Assembly (NCBI RefSeq): GCF_000315625.1
Contig: NW_005434556.1
Location: forward strand, 1 to 42,102
Direction of reading: 5' to 3'
DNA: 42,102 bases
Source: Guillardia theta CCMP2712
Taxonomy: Eukaryota; Cryptophyceae; Pyrenomonadales; Geminigeraceae
A program made the translations under genes and the position numbers. Under the pieces are notes generated by a model, which was given only the letters and a program-made list of their open reading frames with translations, was not told the DNA's origin and did no database searches. Below are positions 25,546 through 37,841 of this stretch, in pieces; position 1 is the stretch's first letter, and the number at the start of each line of letters is the position of its first letter.

Positions 25546-26028
25546 ATGGCCATGAGGAAGACGCGATTCAGAGGATACAGGGAAACACAAGGGATATGGA
25601 GGGCAAGCAGCTCAGCAGCTTCTCTACCAAACGTGCAGGTCAAGCGGCAACCAAGCGTCTCATCGCGACATTTTGTTGTCTTGGGAGGTGTAGACAATGC
25701 GAGCCCGCCTCGGCGTTCTGAGAGGAAGCAATGTCGAGGAGCGCAATATGGTTGGAAACACGGGGAGGAGAAGCAGAGCAAGGGGAAGGGGAGAGGAAGA
25801 GAAGGGATGAGAACGATGAAGATCAGAAGCAAGAGATGGAAGGGGAGAGGAAGAGACAGCAAGAGATCGACGAGGAAAAGCGCTCAATATGATAGCGAGA
25901 GGAGGATGATGATGATGGTCTCAGGCGAGGTTGAAGCAAGAAGGCACAAGGCAAATTTGATAATGCAGCATTCAAAACAATGTTTAGAAAAGATGATATT
26001 CGATCGAAGATGTGTTTACAAGAGATGA
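25546..26028 (+). CDS. Hypothetical basic 160-aa ORF
   Basis: An open frame from ATG to TGA with a strongly basic second half (KQSKGKGRGREGMRTMKIR). No domain recognised. The purine-rich DNA makes long frames likely on this strand, so it may not be a gene. It ends about 100 bp before the WD40-RCC1 gene and might instead be part of that gene's 5' region. Confidence 0.22.
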   Translation: MAMRKTRFRGYRETQGIWRASSSAASLPNVQVKRQPSVSSRHFVVLGGVDNASPPRRSERKQCRGAQYGWKHGEEKQSKGKGRGREGMRTMKIRSKRWKGRGRDSKRSTRKSAQYDSERRMMMMVSGEVEARRHKANLIMQHSKQCLEKMIFDRRCVYKR

Positions 26029-26124
26029 TCTGCAATATGAAACTAAAAGCAGAGAACGTTGTTTGATATGCTCTGCAGGTTTGAAACATTTCAACTTGAT
26101 GTCACGAGCCCGACATTAAGCGTC

Positions 26125-29100
26125 ATGGCACAAGAAAGTTCCGGTGCTCGTAGAAGCAGAACGGATGCTGTTTGGATCCACTCAGGATCTCCTCATTGCT
26201 GCGTATACAGTGGGCACTCGGACTCAGTGATCTGCTTGCATGGAACAAGAGGGAAGTTGATCAGCGGATCGGTGGATTCGACCATCAGAGTTTGGTCGAC
26301 CAGTCAGCCCACGTGTGAGGCCGTACTGGAAGGACACACTGATTGGGTTCGATGCATCGACTGCCGTGGATCCACGATAGTGAGTGGCTCAGATGACTGC
26401 ACGATCAAGATATGGGACCTTGACAGTGGAAAGCTCATGAAGAGCATCGAGGCGAAGTCCATGAACTGTCTGCAACTGTTCGGGGATGTTGTCTTCTACG
26501 GAAGCGAAGAAGGGAGCATCTTCATTCTCGATGTCGAAACCGGGCAGCAGCTTGCCGCACTCACTGGTCACTCGCAGTCAATCAATTGTATGCAGATCTG
26601 GGATGAGGGAGAAGTGCTGGTGACAGGCTCGGGCGACTGCACCGTTCGCTTCTGGTCGCTGGCGAATCATCAATGCCTGTACATCTACCAGCATCATTCA
26701 TTCTCAGTCAATTGTCTTTGTATTGCTGACTCCACGCTGTTCACGGGATCAGGCGACTGCACATTGAGGGCCATAAAGATAAGCAATAACCAGACTGATG
26801 GCGAAGGCATCAGTTTTTCAGGACATACCTCGCCAGTGTTCTGCCTGCATGTGAAGAACGAACTTCTCTTTAGCGGTGCAGGAGATTGCTCAGTGCGAGT
26901 CTGGAACAAGATGACCGGAGAGTGTGTCCTACACCTCCCGGGATCTCCTGGCACGAGCGATATCATGCGAGCAACAGGGCACATGGACTGGGTGAATGCC
27001 ATCTGGGCCGATGGGGAAGTTGTGTTTTCAGGGTCAGTGGACAAGACGATCAGAAGGTGGCATATTCCTTCGCTCATCGCAAACGCGTCTCAGTCGCGAG
27101 ACGTGGAGCTTCCGGACATGTCATGGTCAAGAAACGAACAAGAGGCAAGGAAAGGGAGCCGAGAAGATATGTACGACAACTTTTCCTGGGGTTTCAACAA
27201 TGATGGAGCTCTGGGCCTCGGGACCACAGATGCTGTTGGATCGCCCTGTCCAATCATAGCCCTCCAAGGACTGCTGGTGGTCAGTGTGGCGTGTGGTGGA
27301 GGGTCGGAGGAGCAGCACTCAGCAGCAGTTACGGAGCAGGGGCAGGTACAGCTCCTTCCTCCTGCTTGTGCCGTCGTATCGGGTGATTTTCTCTTTCAGG
27401 TCTACACGTGGGGGTCTGGGAAGAGTGGGCAGCTGGGTCATGGAGATAGTCAGAATTTGGTTCTGCCGCGACTGATCGTCGGCTTGCAATCAAACCCGAT
27501 AGTGGAGGTCTGTAACCTACTCCCTCTTCCCCTCCCTCCTCCCTTTTCCTCTCTCTCCTCTCCTTTCTCCTCCCTCCCTCCTCCCTCCCTCCTCCCTCCC
27601 TCCACTGCCTCCTGCACTCGCTGAGGTGGCAGCAGGTTGCGTGCGGGTCGGCACACACGGTGGTTGTTTCCAAGGCAGGGCTTGTGTTCGCGTGGGGCTG
27701 GGGACATTTCGGACAGCTAGGAGTCGGCAGCACACGTGAGGAGTGTGACTAAAATTGTTTGTTAGTGATGAGCGTTGGTGGCAGACAACTCCAACGACCC
27801 TGTCCAAGTCACTTCTCTTGACGGCGTCAAAGTCTGTAAGGTCGCATGTGGATCCGCACATACGGCTGTCGTGACAGAGAGCGGCCACGTGTACACCTGG
27901 GGATGGGGAGTGAACGGACAGGTTGCCCAGCCCGCGATCCTCCCGATTGACTGACCAGGCTGCTAGCTCGGGCATGGCGATGACGCGAGTCAGTCGCGTC
28001 CCATGTACGTGAAGAAACTGCATGGAATCTACGTCTCAACACTTGCTTGTGGCCTCGCACATACGGTATGGGACAGCAAGGTGAATTTATGCCAACAAGT
28101 TCCTGATTGTGCTCAGGTTGTCGTCTCTGAAGTGGATCGTGCTGTTTTCTCTTGGGGCTGGGATGAGTACGGACAACTTGGTCATGGCGGTTGGGACATC
28201 TTCGGTGGAAACAAGAATAGATCTCCTCGTCCCATCAAAGATCTCCAAGTAAATTCTGAAGGGGGGAGCGGGAGGGGGGGGGGGGGGGTGGTTCACGGAG
28301 AGGAAGGTGGAGGAGATTTTGGCAAAATTTCTGTGTGTGGGATCTGATCTGATCTGAACGGGATAGGAAAAAGCGATCAAGCAGATAGCATGTGGCAGCT
28401 CCTACACTCTTGCCTTGTCGTCTCGTGGAGATGTATACGCGTTTGGGTGGGGGAAAGATGGGCAGCTAGGTACACATTTCGTTTCAGATCTGAGTGAAGC
28501 TGACATGTCGAGAAGGCCTTGGTAACAGCGCTAAAGAGCGGAAGACTCCGACGCTGATCAAGGGCTTGTCAAACATTTCATTCATCGCAGCTTGTGGATC
28601 TCACAGCTTTGCCGTCACGACGACTGGGCAGGTGAGCCATTGCGGTTTCAAGAGTTTGAAGGCTCTGACGCAAGCCTGCGAAGATTTATGCGTGGGGCAA
28701 CAACTCGGTCGGTCAGCTGGGAGTGGGGAGGTCCGCGTCTCTTTGCGCTCCAACCAAGCTCACTGCGCTTGCGGGTGCCGCTGAGGCTGCGAGACTCGAT
28801 GACTCGGCTTGACCTTCCCTGCTGCAGGCCGTCGCTGCCGCACAGTCGCTTGTGCTGGAGGAGTGAAGTACGGGCACAGCATCGCCCTTGTCTATCCAGG
28901 AGGAGGAGACTCCTTCGAATCCATTCCTGTCCCCGACGGTCCTCCCATCGCCAGCCACAAACTCAACGCTGCCCCAGCCCTCTCGCCTCCTGCAAAGCCA
29001 AACAAACCCCCTCCTCCTGCCCCTGTTCCTACTCCTAATTCTCCCACCTCGCTCGCTTCCGCACCTCCTCCTGCTCCTCCTGCCCATACTCCTTCTCTTG

Positions 29101-31779
29101 TCCCGGCCGATAGCACGATGCTTGGATCGCCTGTGGGTGACTGGACGCAAGAGAGCAGGATACTGTCACCCGAAGTGGAGGAACTGTTTCTGATACAACA
29201 GCAGAGCAAGCAGCAGATTGAGAGCAAAAGCCCGATCAACTTGTTGGAGTCACCAGACTTTCAGAGCGCTCCTCCGTCATCGCTCCTCGAGGAGGAGGAG
29301 ACGGAGCCGTCAGCGTTCGACTTTATCGCCAAGGAGCAGGGATTTGCTTCTTCGCCTCTGATGGCGCCCAGCGAAGAAGGAGCGAGCCATGCCAAGACTC
29401 AGCTGACCGCCCTCGACAGGCTGCAGCAGATGTGCGAGCGCGTCAACGTCTCGCAGGAGGACCATGACAGCGGGCTGAACCGCCTGCTCTCCGAGTTCCA
29501 AACCGAAATCGATGAGAAGCAGCGCGAAAAGAAAGCCCTGGTGCAACGCAGGAAAGACCTGGCGAAACAAGAGACGCTTGTCGGCATGAGGCTGAGGGAG
29601 GCGCAGGAGTCGCTTGTGAAGGAGGCTAAAGCTGAGCGTTATGACGCGGCTCAGCAGATGGAGGACGAGGTGAAAGAGCTTCAAGCTGAGCTCATGCGAA
29701 TCGCCGCCGAGTGCAGGAAGTTGATCGAGTCGTATGAGAGTCTCGACAGTGAGCAGGAGGAGTATCACCGCAAAGCCATCTTGGCGAGGAGAGAGGCCTG
29801 CAAGTTCTTGTCCTCCGTCCAGCAGGACGCGAGCGCTAAAGCTCAACAGTACGTGCGTGACGCGCACACGCGCCTTGAGGGGATGAGGGTGTCGATCGAG
29901 CGAGATGAAACGGCTCTGGTCACCAAGCAAGCGAAGCTGCAGGAGTCTCACAAGGAGATGGAGACGTTGATCGTGGCGAGCTCAGACCAGCAGGAGAGGG
30001 AAAAGAGAAGGAGAGACGTCGAGGAGGCCGAAAAGCGCTTGACCGACGTCCGCGAGGAGTGTTCGTCTATTGAGGACCAGATCGCCGCTTTGCAACGAGC
30101 CCTCAAGGTCAAGAGGGAGGAGGAAGAGAGATGGGTGCTGGAGGTCTCGAGGGCTCAGTTTGCTCTGCAGCAGCTGAGCGAGAGCGAGTCAGAGATCACC
30201 TGGCAGATGAGACAGGAGCAGTCTCGTCTCGAGGTCGAGCTGCAGCGAGTGGGGAACGACCTGGAGGAAGTAGCCTCGAATCGTCAGGTGCTGGAGAGAG
30301 AAAGAGAGCTGCTGCAGATGGCGGAGGAGGAGAGCTGCAAGACCATGGACAAGCTCTCGAGCGTGATATCGATCGCCAACGAGGAGCTCGAGACGATTGT
30401 AACGGCGTTGAACCGAAAGCATGAGCTGTCGCTGAGGAGGAAGAAGCTGATATGTGATGAGGGCGACAGCCCGGCCCCGGCCAGAGGTCACGCGGACGAG
30501 CATGAGTCGATCGCTCAACGGATAGAAGATTGTGAGAAGACGATCTACGAGATGTCCGAAGAGGCTCTGAACTTGCAGCAAAGCATCTCACGGATGCGTC
30601 AGACAGTCGCGAAGATGGACGGGCAGGTGTCAGAGCTGCAGGTCAAGAAGCAGGTGGCGGTTGACAAGCGAGCCTTCAAAGATGCCTCGCACATCAACTC
30701 GCAGATCAAGGCTCTCAGCATCACGCGAGAGACCGAGGCCGAGGCCTTGAACGACCACATCAGCCAGCTGGAGCAGCTCAACGGGAAGCTGGAGGAGCAG
30801 CGGAGGATCAGCCAGCAGCTCGCCCAGACGTCCATGGGGGTCGAGGCCCGCTCGCAGGAGCATAGGATGCAGATGCTGCACGCCAAGGGGAGAGAACTGC
30901 AGCTGCTGCTTGAGGAGGAGATTGACATCAATGACTTCGAATCCGCTGCTCTCCTTCAGCTGGAGCTCGACTGGATCCAAGAGCAGACGAATTCTCAGCA
31001 GCCTTGTCTGCCTGGTCAACCTGCTGATCTTCCGCATCTCGATCGAGTCTTGCCCTCGGCTCAGGTTGTGCCGACCATGAGACCTGCGGTAGACTCTCTC
31101 GCCCTCCTCTCCTCTCCCCTCCTCTCCTCTCCTCTCCTCTCCTCTCCTCTCCTCTCCTCTCCTCTCCTCGTCCTCTCCTCNNNNNNNNNNNNNNNNNNNN
31201 NNNNNNNNNNNNNNNNNNNNNNNNNNNNNNNNNNNNNNNNNNNNNNNNNNNNNNNNNNNNNNNNNNNNNNNNNNNNNNNNTCCTCTCCCTCCCTCCTCGC
31301 CTCTCCAGTCCTCTCCATCCTCCTCTACGTCCTCTTCTCCCCTTCCCCTCCCTCCCTCCTTTCTCTCTTGCCCTTCCCTCGCTCTCGTATCCTCCTCCTT
31401 CCCTTCCTATCTCCCTCCCTCCTTCCCTCCCGTCTCTCCCTTCTCCTGTCGCATTTGTTCGTGTTCTTGTTCATTTGTCTCTCACGCAGGATTCCTCTGA
31501 GGACGCTCGACGACAGGGAGCCGACAAGGCACTGCAGCAGCTCCAGAGCAAGATAGATGCTCTACACCAGCAGGCATGTTTGAGCCAGCCATGGCGTCTG
31601 TCGCTCATTCGGTTTGTGTAGCTCGAAGCGGCTCTGTGCGAGGAGGACTACGATCTGTGCGACGTCTTGAACGTGAGGTCAGCAGCTCTCGATCACACCT
31701 GACGACTATGCAGGCTGAGATAACATCCCTGACGCACGAGCGAGAAGCTCTGCTGGATCCCGACCTCGTAGCTCAATGA
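26125..31779 (+). CDS. WD40-RCC1-coiled-coil fusion protein
   Basis: Thirteen exons predicted: 26125-27345, 27400-27507, 27636-27735, 27785-27921, 27967-28065, 28117-28248, 28367-28469, 28516-28631, 28684-28774, 28828-31064, 31490-31573, 31622-31672 and 31714-31779. All phases agree, giving about 1,514 aa. Seven WD40 repeats (GSVDSTIRVW, GSDDCTIKIW ... GSVDKTIRRW) fill residues 30-320 as one propeller. Seven RCC1 blades (SWGFNNDGALG, YTWGSGKSGQLG, FAWGWGHFGQLG, YTWGWGVNGQLG, FSWGWDEYGQLG, YAFGWGKDGQLG, YAWGNNSVGQLG) follow to about 780. Then comes a Pro-rich linker and about 600 residues of coiled coil. The start is the Met before AQESSGARR. The intron at 31574-31621 uses a GC donor (CAG|GCATGT). 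A scaffold role is inferred. Confidence 0.88.
31094..31300. repeat. (CCTCT)n microsatellite with a 100-N assembly gap (31181-31280)
   Basis: CTCCTCTCCTCTCCT-type repeats flank exactly 100 N. The tract lies in the 425-nt intron 31065-31489 of the WD40-RCC1 gene, so its true length is unknown but the coding sequence is unaffected. Confidence 0.9.
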
Positions 31780-32126
31780 ACCTTTACTGCTTCATCTTTC
31801 TCGTCCCCTCTCTACACTTCTGCCCACATCATCCGACTTACTGAAGGCACATCTTTGGACCTGGAGGGCATTTATCAGACCAGCATCCCTCCTCAATCCC
31901 TAGAGGCACTTCCTTCCTCCCCCCCTGCAAGTACTCCTTCCTCCCTCCTCACAAGTGCTTCCTCCTTCCTCCCTCCTCACAAGTGCTTCCTCCTTCCTCC
32001 CTAGAGTTGCTTCCTCCTCTCTCACCCTCTCCCAACTCGCTCGAGCATGCGAGATCCCCAGAAGGTCGAGGAGGTTTGAGGTCGAGACCTGGGAAGGGTG
32101 AGGAGAGGACCCTGTCTCAGAAGCTC
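31780..32126. other. Intergenic region between convergent genes
   Basis: Holds three degenerate repeats of ACAAGTGCTTCCTCCTTCC at about 31930-32005 and C/T-rich DNA. It lies between the stops of two convergent genes, so it should contain both 3'UTRs. No gene seen. Confidence 0.5.
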
Positions 32127-33100
32127 TTACTTGTACGACTTGGGTTGGTTCTTGGACTCCATGAGAGATTGCTTGAGCTCTCGCGGCTGAATGAACTCAA
32201 GGGCCATGGCATGCTCGACGTCTTTCAGCAGGTTTCGATTCGACTGTTTGAGGCTTCAACACATGTCAGCTCGGCCGCTAGAGGTGAAGAAAGTGAACCG
32301 GTCAGCGGCAATCTCCATCTTGTGTTTGAAAGCAAGCTTCATACGGGTACAAGAATCCTCAACCTCCTTCTGCTCTTTCTCCAGCGATTCGTTCAGCCGC
32401 TCTCTCTGTTTGCTAATGTTTGCTTCCAAGGATACATTCTGGCGCTTCTCTTCCGACTTCTTCTGCAACCTCACATGAGAGATGTGGACAAGAACAAGCG
32501 TCAACCCTACCTGCCTCGATAGAGCTCTGCTGGATTCAAGAGCCATGTCGTAATGGCCATACTGACACACGGTTGAGCGCCTTCGAGACGGCAAGCTGAC
32601 TGACCTTGGCTTGCGTGCTCTCACGGAAGGAATAGTCGCGAACTAACGGTGAGAACTTGATGGAAGGGTAAAACTTTCTCGACACAGCAGCCTCGAAAGC
32701 CTTAGGAGAAGTCATCATGTGAAGGACTACAAAGCACAACAACCAGAATCCTCCCTTCCTTCTTCTCCTCAAAAGCCTTCCACTTCTGTTCTACTTTGCT
32801 CTCCAACTCTAGTTTCTTCATAGCCCACTCCTTGTGAAAATCTTCTTCCCTCAGCTTGAAGGCCTGGGTCAACGTTAGCACTTTGTCTCGCAGAAGTCGA
32901 CTGAGCTACAGCTGCTATGTTCCTCCTCTCCATCTTCTGTCTTTCGAGCTCATCAGCCCGGAGTTTCTCTTCATAATCCAGCTTCCTCCTGTTCGCGAGG
33001 TCCGACAGAACCTTGGCGCTGCAGCAATGGTGTGAGGAGCTTGGGAGGGTCAGACTTGAGCTCACGTCATGTAACTCTCCGGCGTCCTGTTTCTCGCCAT
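32127..33100 (-). CDS. Small coiled-coil protein, multi-exon
   Basis: A chain of short exons on the - strand. It starts MARNRTPESYMTAKVLSDL at 33100 (a 5' intron follows codon 12) and runs through ELERQKMERRNIAA, AFKLREEDFHKEWAMKKL, YPSIKFSPLVRDYSFRES, SEEKRQNVSLEANISKQRER and AADRFTFF. It ends with EHAMALEFIQPRELKQSL ... NQPKSYK and a TAA. Introns of about 45-50 nt separate most pieces. It is almost entirely helical and charged, with one short conserved-looking non-helical segment (RKFYPSIKFSPLVRDYSF). I recognise no named family; a cytoskeletal or ciliary coiled-coil protein is plausible. Convergent with the WD40-RCC1 gene. Confidence 0.6.
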
Positions 33101-33971
33101 TCTTTTACAGAACCTTCGCAGCTCTCCGACCGAGCACTTGGCCCAATCTTCTTCGGGGAGCAGCTTCGACCGACTGAGAGTGATCTCTTGCCGAATGATC
33201 GACATGCTTATCCTTCTACTTCCACACACTGCCACAGATCGCAGAGTGACTGTTACCGGCGCATCATGTTCACGGTTTGTCCGGCATCTTCAGCGCTCTC
33301 CGTCTTCCACCATGTCGCGCGTTGTTGCGACTAGACAGAAAGGCATTCAACTGCCACTACCAGTACCAGTATATTTAATAAGTTTGTACCGGTTGACCGT
33401 CGTAGCCTACAAAGGTGTCAGTAGTAGTGTACTACCCGGTAGTACTACTAGTAGTACTAGTAGTACTAGTAGTACTAGTACTCCTAGCATTTGAGTTATT
33501 AGAAGCCTATTTATCGCAATCAGTCCATGACCTGGTGACGGACTCCCGGGAGGCCGCGGCCCGGCTGAACGGTCCGGCCCGGGGCCCGGCGGACCGGCCC
33601 GCGGAGCACTGCCGAAGTTCAGTCGTGACCGTCATCAGGTTATGAGTCTCTGCGTCTCACATCTAAATGCGTGGCTTTAAGAAATATCCAGTTCCTGATA
33701 TTCATATTCAACCAGTCTATCTAAATTTCAAAGTTTATTGAAACAAATTTTAGTGTTTGACGGGGCGGAACGGAAACTCCAAAGGTGACTCTGAAAGATC
33801 AAGAGAAAGATCAAGAAAACGTCTTAGTCAGGGTGGGTAGTCAAGAAGGGGTCTATTCAGATCCGATATTGTAACGAGGTGGGGTGGGGTGGGTAAACCT
33901 TTTTTGCAGTGAATGATGATAGCAGGGGTAGGGGTAGAGGGTGGTGTCCATGGAGTTGACAGTCGGCAGTC
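33101..33971. other. Divergent intergenic region with microsatellite and GC-rich island
   Basis: Lies between the starts of a - gene and a + gene, so it should hold both promoters. It contains the TAGTACTAGTAGTAC microsatellite (33415-33486), a short very GC-rich block (33550-33606, CGGCCCGGGGCCCGGCGG) and GGGGTGGGGTGGG at about 33879. No gene seen. Confidence 0.5.
33415..33486. repeat. (AGT/ACT)n palindromic microsatellite
   Basis: AGTAGTAGTGTACTACCC followed by TAGTACTACTAGTAGTACT repeats. AGT and ACT alternate, so the tract can fold back on itself. Confidence 0.8.
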
Positions 33972-36900
33972 ATGACTATGGCGGAAGTTGAGTGGCATGA
34001 GAGGAGAAGGGAGGGCGCGGAGGCAGAGGCAGTAGAGCAAGCGACACGCCAAGGTCCAAGCACCATGGCCGGCTCAAGATCCGATGAGGAGGTATGTGCG
34101 GCTCAAGACCATTCAAGAACGGATTTCTTGGCTGGATGTCGGTTGGAATGCGACTTGGATGAAGGTTATGAAGGAAGACACCAGAGAAGCATGGGAACGA
34201 GCCCGGATAAGAATAACAAAGGCATCTTGAGCGCGATAAAGGGAGCTGAACAGATCATCCAGGAGCAGCGGCAGAATCTCTCCAAGTTGAAGAGGCTGTT
34301 GGAGGCGAATGTCCAGCCAAGTCTGGTGGTCAAACGCGAATCGACAAAGAGCCTGCCCAGGTTGAACATGAACATGATCAAATCAGACTCAGAGTCGGGA
34401 TCACGCCGAATGAGCTTCGAGAGCACTAGTTTCTGTGAAGTAACTCCCTCCTACTCGAGCATCTCAGCTAAAACTCGGTCCCGTCAGAACAGCCCGGAGC
34501 TGTCGAGTTGTGAGAACTCTCCAACCTCAGAATTCTTTCCCGAGCTTGTCCATGAGAATTTTCTTGATTGTCCTTGCATGAGCTGGGAAGAAGCCAGCAA
34601 CATTCTTGAATCTCGGGACCTGATAGCTGAAGAGCATTCGTCAGCTGAGAACGCAGCTCATCTGTTGCAGCAATTCATGAGGCAGTGCAATTACCTTGCG
34701 ATAACAGACAGAGCGATCATCACTTATGCTGTCAAAGCCCTCCAGTCAGACGTCAAGATCTCTTCTATCCCACAAGCTCTTTTCAGCCCCAACAACAGGC
34801 AGACGACCCCGGTAACGAGACCACGGCTGGGCAGTCAGTCAGGAGGGTTGGAAAGAGACTTGCAGCAAGAGAATGTAGCAGACCAGATGAAAGCTTTTGA
34901 GTTGGCGCTGAAACTCGGCGATGACGATCAGTCCTGCATTCCCGACGAGGAGATGCGATCGATCTATGACCTCACGCAGCGTGACGTAGCCATGTCCGCC
35001 TCGGGTGAGGATGGGGATGGGGATGTCAACCAAGAGAAGTTCCAAGAGCAACTGACGAGCACGTGGATGGTGTACACGAGACTGAAAGATACGATCATGT
35101 CGCTGCTTGACAAGTACTCGGACAAGACGAGTGGGAACCTGAAGCGAAAGGGACTCGCTCGCCTGATGAAGGAACTGATCTTTGACTACGAGCCCAAGGG
35201 CGAGGACGTTGAACAAATCCTCAAGGATGCCAAGAAGGTCGGCCAGGGAACGGCAGGACGAGGACAACTGACAGCGGCGATAGTGATCTGGTATAAGAAC
35301 GTTAAGGAGCATCGAGGTCTGCTGAAGCGAGACAAGGCAGCGGTCTCAGAAGACGTCAAGGAGTGGATCGTTAGCTTCTTCACGCCCTTCAGCAGCACCC
35401 CCGTCTTCTCTTCTGACTCCTGTGGAAACACTCCTCGCTTCCGATCCAACAGCCTCACCACCGCCAAGATCTTCGTCAACCGGATCGAACAGCCGGCAAG
35501 CATGTCACTGGTGGACGAGAACAACGACTTTCCTCTTCCTGCCTGTTGGAATGAGGAGGAGCTGGTGCAGCTCAACCAGGTGCTGGAGCGCGTGGACGAG
35601 TGGGGCTGGAACCCCTTCGAGCTGTCCGAGATCACCCGCATGCGGCCGATCCAGGCGCTGGGATGGCACCTGATAAGCCACTGGAACGTGATGGAGGAGC
35701 TGATGATCGACGAGTGAGGTAGAGGTTGCGACTGATCGGCTTTGACTGTCTTGCTGCAGGGCCATCATGAAGAATTGGCTCGCGTTTGTTGAGTCAAAGT
35801 ACAACAACAACCCCTATCACAATGCCATCCATGCCTCGGACATCTTGCAGACCGTTCACTTCATCCTCAAGACTGGGAACCTGTCGAGGTATCTGACGCG
35901 GAAACAGATCACGGTAAGCTCTGCTTCCTCCTCCTCCTGCTTCTCCCCCTGCTCCTCCTCCCGCCCCGTCCTCTTCGTGTTCACTTGGTTGCAGGCTCTT
36001 CTCCTCGCGGCGCTCGTTCACGATCTGGGGCATGACGGGCTAAACAACAACTACCACAAGAACTCGATCTCGCATCGGGCACTCATGTACAATGACCAGA
36101 GCATCCAAGAGAACTATCACCTCTTCCTGCTTTTCTCCAGCATGGACTCCGAGGAAGAGATCGACATCTTCCACAGGCTGTCGCAGGAGAACTTCTTGGA
36201 GCTGAGAAAGTCGATCATCGACATGGTTCTCTTCACCGACATGTCCAAGCACTTCATGCTGCTCAAGGACCTCAAGGAGACCTGCGAGCCTCCCGACACT
36301 CTCGGCGACAAGCTTGCCGCGTCCAGCGACCTCCTCATGAAGGCCGTGCTGCACGTCAGCGACATCTCCAACCCCGCAAAGCCGAGGGAGCTGGCGATCA
36401 GCTGGACTGAGAGGTGTATCGAAGAATTCTTCAGTCAGGGAGACAAAGAAAAAAGTCTCGGACTGCCCGTGTCACCTCAGTGCAATCGAGAGACTACAAG
36501 CATTCCTGACTCGCAGGTCTATTTGCTTCCTCTCCTCTCTTTCACCTCTACTCGCTCCTTCTCCTCCACCCTATCCCTACTTGCTTCTCATCCTCTCTTA
36601 CCCTTACTCGCTTCCTCCTCCTCTCTTACCTCTTCCTCTTCATCCCTCTTTCCTCTACCTGTCCTCCAACCTTCTTCCTGTCTCCTCCTCCTCCTCCTCC
36701 TCCTCCTCCTCCTCCTCTCCGCCTTCTCGCCCCTCTGATTTTCCCCTCCCTCTCCTCCCAACTGTTCATTCCGTCATTGTCTTCATCCTTCTTCTCGCAG
36801 TGCTTCCTTTGACTTCTTTGTCTCCACTTCCTCCTCTCAGCTCCTCGAATGCTTTTCTCTCCTAGTCTCCCTTTCATGCTTTTCTTTCCTAGTCTCCCTT

Positions 36901-37821
36901 TCATGCTTTTCTTTCCTAGTCTCCCTTTCATGCTTTTCTTTCCTAGTCTCCCTTTCATGCTTTTCTCTCCTAGTCTCCCTTTCATGCTTTTCTTTCCTAG
37001 TCTCCCTTTCATGCTTTTCTCTCCTAGTCTCCCTTTCATGCTTTTCTCTCCTAGTCTCCCTTTCATGCTTTTCTTTCCTAGTCTCCCTTTCATGCTTTTC
37101 TTTCCTAGTCTCCCTTTCATGCTTTTCTTTCCTAGTCTCCCTTTCATGCTTTTCTCTCCTAGTCTCCCTTTCATGCTTTTCTTTCCTAGTCTCCCTTTCA
37201 TGCTTTTCTCTCCTAGTCTCCCTTTCATGCTTTTCTCTCCTAGTCTCCCTTTCCGTTCTCCTTTCTTTCTCCTTTCTTCGGTTCTCGGCTCTCGTTTCCT
37301 CACAGTTTGTTCCTCAGATTGGCTTCATCGAGTTTGTGGTTCTCCCCTCCTTCCAAGTGCTGTCATCAGCTCTTCCAGTTGTGAGTGATGGATAATGGCT
37401 TAGTCATGATGATGATGATGATGGAGATGATGATGATGATGGAGATGATGATGATGGAGATGATGATGATGATGATGATGGAGATGATCATGATCATGAT
37501 CATGACTGATGATCGTCCAGATCAAAGATGTCTGTTTGCCTCACCTTCAAAGCAATCTCCATTACTGGAAGGTTTGTCAACATACCTCTAGAAGCTTCTT
37601 CTCCTTTCTTCCTCCTCCTCCTCCTCCTCCTCCTCTTTCCACTTCCTCCTCCTCCTCCTCCTCCTCCTTCCACTTCTTTCTCCTCCTCCTCCTTCCACTT
37701 CTTCCCCCGCGCCCTCTTTCTCTTTCTCATTCTCAAAATCTTCAAGGAGAATAAATTGACTTATTTGCAGGAGAAGAAAGAGGAGATGCACAATGCAAGT
37801 TCAAGTAAACGCAGCGAGTAA
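33972..37821 (+). CDS. Class I cyclic-nucleotide phosphodiesterase with long N-terminal regulatory region
   Basis: Exons 33972-35713, 35760-35913, 35995-36516, 37318-37380, 37521-37571 and 37771-37821; phases agree, giving about 860 aa. The catalytic domain hydrolyses cAMP and/or cGMP using two metals. YHNAIHASDIL carries the first His, HDLGHDGLNNNY matches the class I signature, LHVSDISNPAKP has the metal Asp, and LGLPVSPQCNR and IGFIEFVVLPSF close the domain. The N-terminus (about 470 aa) has Ser-rich and helical parts and an EF-hand-like pair (GEDGDGDVNQEKF; DKTSGNLKRKGL), suggesting calcium control. No GAF or transmembrane segment is seen. A GAG|GTATGTG donor-like site at 34091 could mark another intron. 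Intron 4 is 801 nt and carries the 27-bp repeats. Confidence 0.9.
36846..37252 (+). repeat. 27-bp tandem repeats in the phosphodiesterase intron
   Basis: About 15 copies of CTTTCATGCTTTTCT(C/T)TCCTAGTCTCC. Each copy is a pyrimidine tract ending in TAG, so it resembles a 3' splice site. It can be read as SLPFMLFSP repeats on + or MKGRLGEKS repeats on -, but it sits inside an intron whose exons splice in phase across it. Confidence 0.9.
37403..37505. repeat. (GAT)n/(ATG)n microsatellite in a phosphodiesterase intron
   Basis: GATGATGATGGAGATGATG repeats ending in ATGATCATGATCATGATCATG. Entirely within the intron 37381-37520. Confidence 0.85.
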
Positions 37822-37841
37822 ATACTTCAAATGGTTCATCC

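Noticed and set aside
36626-37388. Long repeat ORFs SLPFMLFSP (+) and MKGRLGEKS (-)
   Set aside because: They are the 27-bp intron repeats, a period divisible by 3; the phosphodiesterase exons splice across them in phase.
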